Source: Paraburkholderia acidisoli
GTDB taxonomy: Bacteria; Pseudomonadota; Gammaproteobacteria; Burkholderiales; Burkholderiaceae
NCBI RefSeq assembly: GCF_009789675.1
Contig: NZ_CP046916.1
Location: 1,054,001-1,118,000 of the forward strand
Direction of reading: 5' to 3'
Length of the DNA: 64,000 nt
Shown piece by piece: positions 61,557-64,000 of this stretch (positions within the stretch are counted from its first letter, which is position 1; each line of letters starts with the position of its first letter). The position numbers and the translations under genes are program-made. Below the pieces are notes generated by a model, which saw only the letters and a program-made list of their open reading frames with translations, did not search any database and had not been told where the DNA came from.

Positions 61557-64000
61557 GTGAAAAACAAGAAACAAGTGAATTCGGACGATAAACTTGAAAA
61601 GCTTATGGAAGTTGCGGAATTTGCAAGAGCTCGCGACATCAATGAGGCGGAAACGAGGCACAAAGTGATTGATTTCGTGCTGCACGATTTTCTGTCCTGG
61701 CCCAAGAATCGCGTAGCTGTCGAGGAGTACATCTCGCCCGGATTTGCAGATTATGTCTTGAAGAAAAGCAATGGCGATGATTTATTATTTATTGAAGCAA
61801 AACGCGCCGGAGTTTTTTTTGATCTACCGATCCCCCATTCCAACACTGAAACTTCATGTTATATCGGAATTGCAAAATTATTGACCAATGAGAATATAAA
61901 GCTGGCGATGCAACAGGTTCGGGCATATTGTTTTGATACAGGGTGCGAATACGCGTGCATTACAAATGGCTTGGAGTGGATTTTCTTCAAAACATTTGAA
62001 AAAGGAAAGCGCTGGGAAACGCTGCAAGCGTTCGTTGTAAGAAGCCTCGATTTTTTTAAAACTGAATACACTAAATCTATTAATAATCTATCGTTCATTG
62101 CAATCACTGAACGAATGTCGTTGCCGACGCTGCTGAGCAGCGCGCCTCCCAAGGATCGGAGCGTTTTTTATCCAAAGGAAAAAATATCATCCTATTCGCA
62201 TACGATTACTGCGAATCGACTCGCAACGCAATTGCGCCCGATTGTGAACAGGTATTTTGGCGTAATTAAGGATGATGACACTGAATTCATGGAGCGCTGC
62301 TATGTTTCCCAGCGAGAATATCAAGGAACATCCGATGGTATGCGATCTCTCATTCAGGATTCTCTATCTCCATATTTTCAAGGTTATGGCGTTCAGCAGC
62401 TTGAAGATACCGGTAAAGGTGGTCGTCTTGGAGGGCGTCTCACAAAAAACATTAAAGATAAGAGGAAAGGTGAAGTCTTGGTTTTGTTCGGTGGTAAAGG
62501 AGCAGGAAAGTCGACTTTTATCAAGCGACTCTTGCATCACAATGCGCCAAGGTGGTTAAGAGACCATGCCGCAATAGCAATTATTGATCTCCTTAAAATC
62601 CCGGAGGATGTCGGGGTTATCAGATCAACAATTTGGCAAGGGCTCGTTTCGCATCTTGACAAGGAAGATCTTTTGCGAGCGGATCGCGATCTTCTATTGA
62701 AAGAGCTTTTTTATGACCGATTTGCCGTTGCACGCAAGCAGGACCTCGCAGGCTTATCGCCCACTTCGGAGAGCTATAATATTAAGCTCAATTCGCTCAT
62801 CGCAAGTTGGAAGGCGGACTTACCATATTGTGCCGAGAGATTGGTAGAGCGTCTCGCGGGGCAAGATCGCGGGGCAATTGTCGTCATTGACAACACCGAT
62901 CAGTATTCTTCGGACGTCCAGGATTTTTGCTTTTCCTCTGCACAAGAAATATCGAACAAATTGCAGTGTGTCACGCTAATCTCAATGCGAGAGGAGCGAT
63001 TTTACGATTCAAAAATACACGGCGTTCTTGACGCGTTCCAAAATTCTGGATTTCATATTAGCTCTCCCAAGCCCGCTGAGGTTTTCAAGAGACGCCTGGA
63101 CTATACCGTATCAGTACTATCCGGAAGGCAGTCGAGCGACGAAGATGATTTTGATATGGGCGGCGTAGATTTTATACAAGAGAGCGCTAAATATCTGCGG
63201 ATACTTAGTCGAGAGTTTTCGAATGATCAGTCTCCTTTGAATAAATTTTTGACAGCCTGTGCTCATGGAGATATCCGCCTTTCGCTTGATCTTTTTCGTA
63301 GTTTTCTCCTTTCAGGCTATACCAACGTTGAGGAGATGATTGCCTATGGAACCTGGAATTTTCAGATTCACCAAGTGATCAAACCCGTGATGATCCCGAA
63401 CCGGTACTTTTATGATGAATCGTTAAGCGACATACCTAACATATATCAGCTCCGCTCCATTCGGCACGGGTCGCATTTTACCGCACTTCGCATCCTCAGA
63501 AAGCTGTCCAAAGGCATCGACCCAAGCGCGCCATCCTATTTTTCTGTCGCCGAATTGAGGGCGTATTTTTCCGAAACATTCGGAATGCTTGATGATTTCG
63601 AGCAGAACTTGGATGTTCTGCTTCGCCATGGTTTTGTCGAGTCAAACAACCGATTGGATGCATATTCAGAGTCAGTTGATAGCGTGAAAATAACCAGCTA
63701 CGGCATGTACATGCTCGGTGAGTTGGCCTATTATTTTACCTATTTGGACCTTGTATGCACCGACTGCGGCATATTTAGCGAGACAACAAGCAATTACCTC
63801 ACGGAGGCCGCTCGCATAGAATATAACTATTTCACTCGTGGCGAACGAGTTGAGCGAGTGAAGGTCAGACTTGAGCGCGTCGAAGAATTCATTAAATATA
63901 TAAAATCTGAAGAATCCCGCGAACGAGAGTTGTACTCGTTGGGGATGCCTGAAGAAGAAATGTTCACTGCAAAAGCAGCGTTGAGCTTTGATAGTGAAAA
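61557..64000 (+). CDS. HsdR-N-type nuclease fused to P-loop NTPase (3' end outside window)
   Basis: An uninterrupted frame of at least 814 codons, still open at the right edge. GTG start at 61557 with AAGGA upstream. Residues about 25-170 match the type I restriction R-subunit N-terminal nuclease: EAETRHKVIDFVL (Glu32), GFADYVL (Asp65) and FIEAK (Glu80, Lys82), a full PD-(D/E)xK set. A P-loop NTPase follows: Walker A GGKGAGKST (Lys318) and Walker B AIVVIDNTDQ (Asp445), with ISMREERFYDS after it, STAND/KAP-like. The C-terminal half is helical without a helicase core, so it is not HsdR. Low GC and isolation suggest transfer. A defence role is inferred. Confidence 0.85.
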   Translation, partial: MKNKKQVNSDDKLEKLMEVAEFARARDINEAETRHKVIDFVLHDFLSWPKNRVAVEEYISPGFADYVLKKSNGDDLLFIEAKRAGVFFDLPIPHSNTETSCYIGIAKLLTNENIKLAMQQVRAYCFDTGCEYACITNGLEWIFFKTFEKGKRWETLQAFVVRSLDFFKTEYTKSINNLSFIAITERMSLPTLLSSAPPKDRSVFYPKEKISSYSHTITANRLATQLRPIVNRYFGVIKDDDTEFMERCYVSQREYQGTSDGMRSLIQDSLSPYFQGYGVQQLEDTGKGGRLGGRLTKNIKDKRKGEVLVLFGGKGAGKSTFIKRLLHHNAPRWLRDHAAIAIIDLLKIPEDVGVIRSTIWQGLVSHLDKEDLLRADRDLLLKELFYDRFAVARKQDLAGLSPTSESYNIKLNSLIASWKADLPYCAERLVERLAGQDRGAIVVIDNTDQYSSDVQDFCFSSAQEISNKLQCVTLISMREERFYDSKIHGVLDAFQNSGFHISSPKPAEVFKRRLDYTVSVLSGRQSSDEDDFDMGGVDFIQESAKYLRILSREFSNDQSPLNKFLTACAHGDIRLSLDLFRSFLLSGYTNVEEMIAYGTWNFQIHQVIKPVMIPNRYFYDESLSDIPNIYQLRSIRHGSHFTALRILRKLSKGIDPSAPSYFSVAELRAYFSETFGMLDDFEQNLDVLLRHGFVESNNRLDAYSESVDSVKITSYGMYMLGELAYYFTYLDLVCTDCGIFSETTSNYLTEAARIEYNYFTRGERVERVKVRLERVEEFIKYIKSEESRERELYSLGMPEEEMFTAKAALSFDSE

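Noticed and set aside
1..64000. CRISPR arrays, tRNA, rRNA, insertion sequences with terminal repeats.
   Set aside because: No regularly spaced repeats, cloverleaf with CCA end, rRNA sequence or transposase gene seen on either strand.
61557..64000. Type I restriction R subunit.
   Set aside because: Only the N-terminal nuclease domain matches; no DEAD/helicase motifs follow within 814 residues and no hsdM/hsdS is visible.

Overview
The window reads as a high-GC beta-proteobacterial chromosome segment, most likely from the Burkholderiaceae (Paraburkholderia/Caballeronia/Burkholderia type). The evidence is codon usage, two OmpC-like porins ending in Phe, a phasin, many LysR regulators and PotABCD-type transport clusters. 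This placement is by eye; no rRNA, tRNA or marker gene is present to confirm it. Base composition falls visibly after about 53.6 kb and most strongly after 61.5 kb.

Region 1 (1-9.2 kb) holds an SDR oxidoreductase with a divergent LysR regulator and an NAD(P)-binding epimerase-like protein. These are followed by two signalling blocks transcribed away from each other. Leftward are a double-domain KaiC-like ATPase, a stand-alone receiver protein and a small membrane protein with a glycine-rich, His/Asp-ended tail. Rightward is a siaABCD-type operon: PP2C phosphatase, SiaB kinase, SiaC phosphoprotein and GGEEF diguanylate cyclase, the module that ties protein phosphorylation to c-di-GMP and aggregation.

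Region 2 (9.2-16.8 kb) is mixed: lipocalin, phasin, glycogen synthase behind a sigma-54-like promoter, a Tat-exported lactonase-type beta-propeller, Ku translationally coupled to a MerR-TPR protein, and a secreted BON-domain protein.

Region 3 (16.9-31 kb) is a quaternary-amine catabolic block. A leftward operon (NCS1 permease, porin, LysR, GbcA-like Rieske oxygenase) faces a rightward one (CntA-like Rieske oxygenase, aldehyde dehydrogenase, CntB-like reductase). An XRE-PAS-PAS regulator, a TtuC-type D-malate/tartrate dehydrogenase, an MFS transporter and a second porin follow. The set fits carnitine -> trimethylamine + malic semialdehyde -> D-malate -> pyruvate. Both oxygenases appear to share one reductase.

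Region 4 (31-53.5 kb) is a large catabolic island whose substrate I cannot name. It has two N-formylglutamate amidohydrolase-family proteins, HutD, a glutamate-semialdehyde dehydrogenase, an FAD amine oxidoreductase with EtfBA and ETF-QO, and a CaiC-like CoA ligase with an unrecognised 357-aa partner. It also has two paralogous Tat-exported binding proteins, a PotABC transporter, two flavin 2-hydroxyacid dehydrogenases and a DapA-family lyase. No core histidine-utilisation gene is present. Products appear to converge on glutamate and ubiquinone.

Region 5 (53.5-64 kb) is accessory: an unknown membrane protein, an SdsA1-like alkylsulfatase with an unknown CxxC partner, a bestrophin-like membrane protein, NhaA and a likely decayed intergenic stretch. 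It ends with an AT-rich gene, cut by the window edge, that fuses an HsdR-N-type PD-(D/E)xK nuclease to a P-loop NTPase. That gene is the best candidate for an undescribed defence system.
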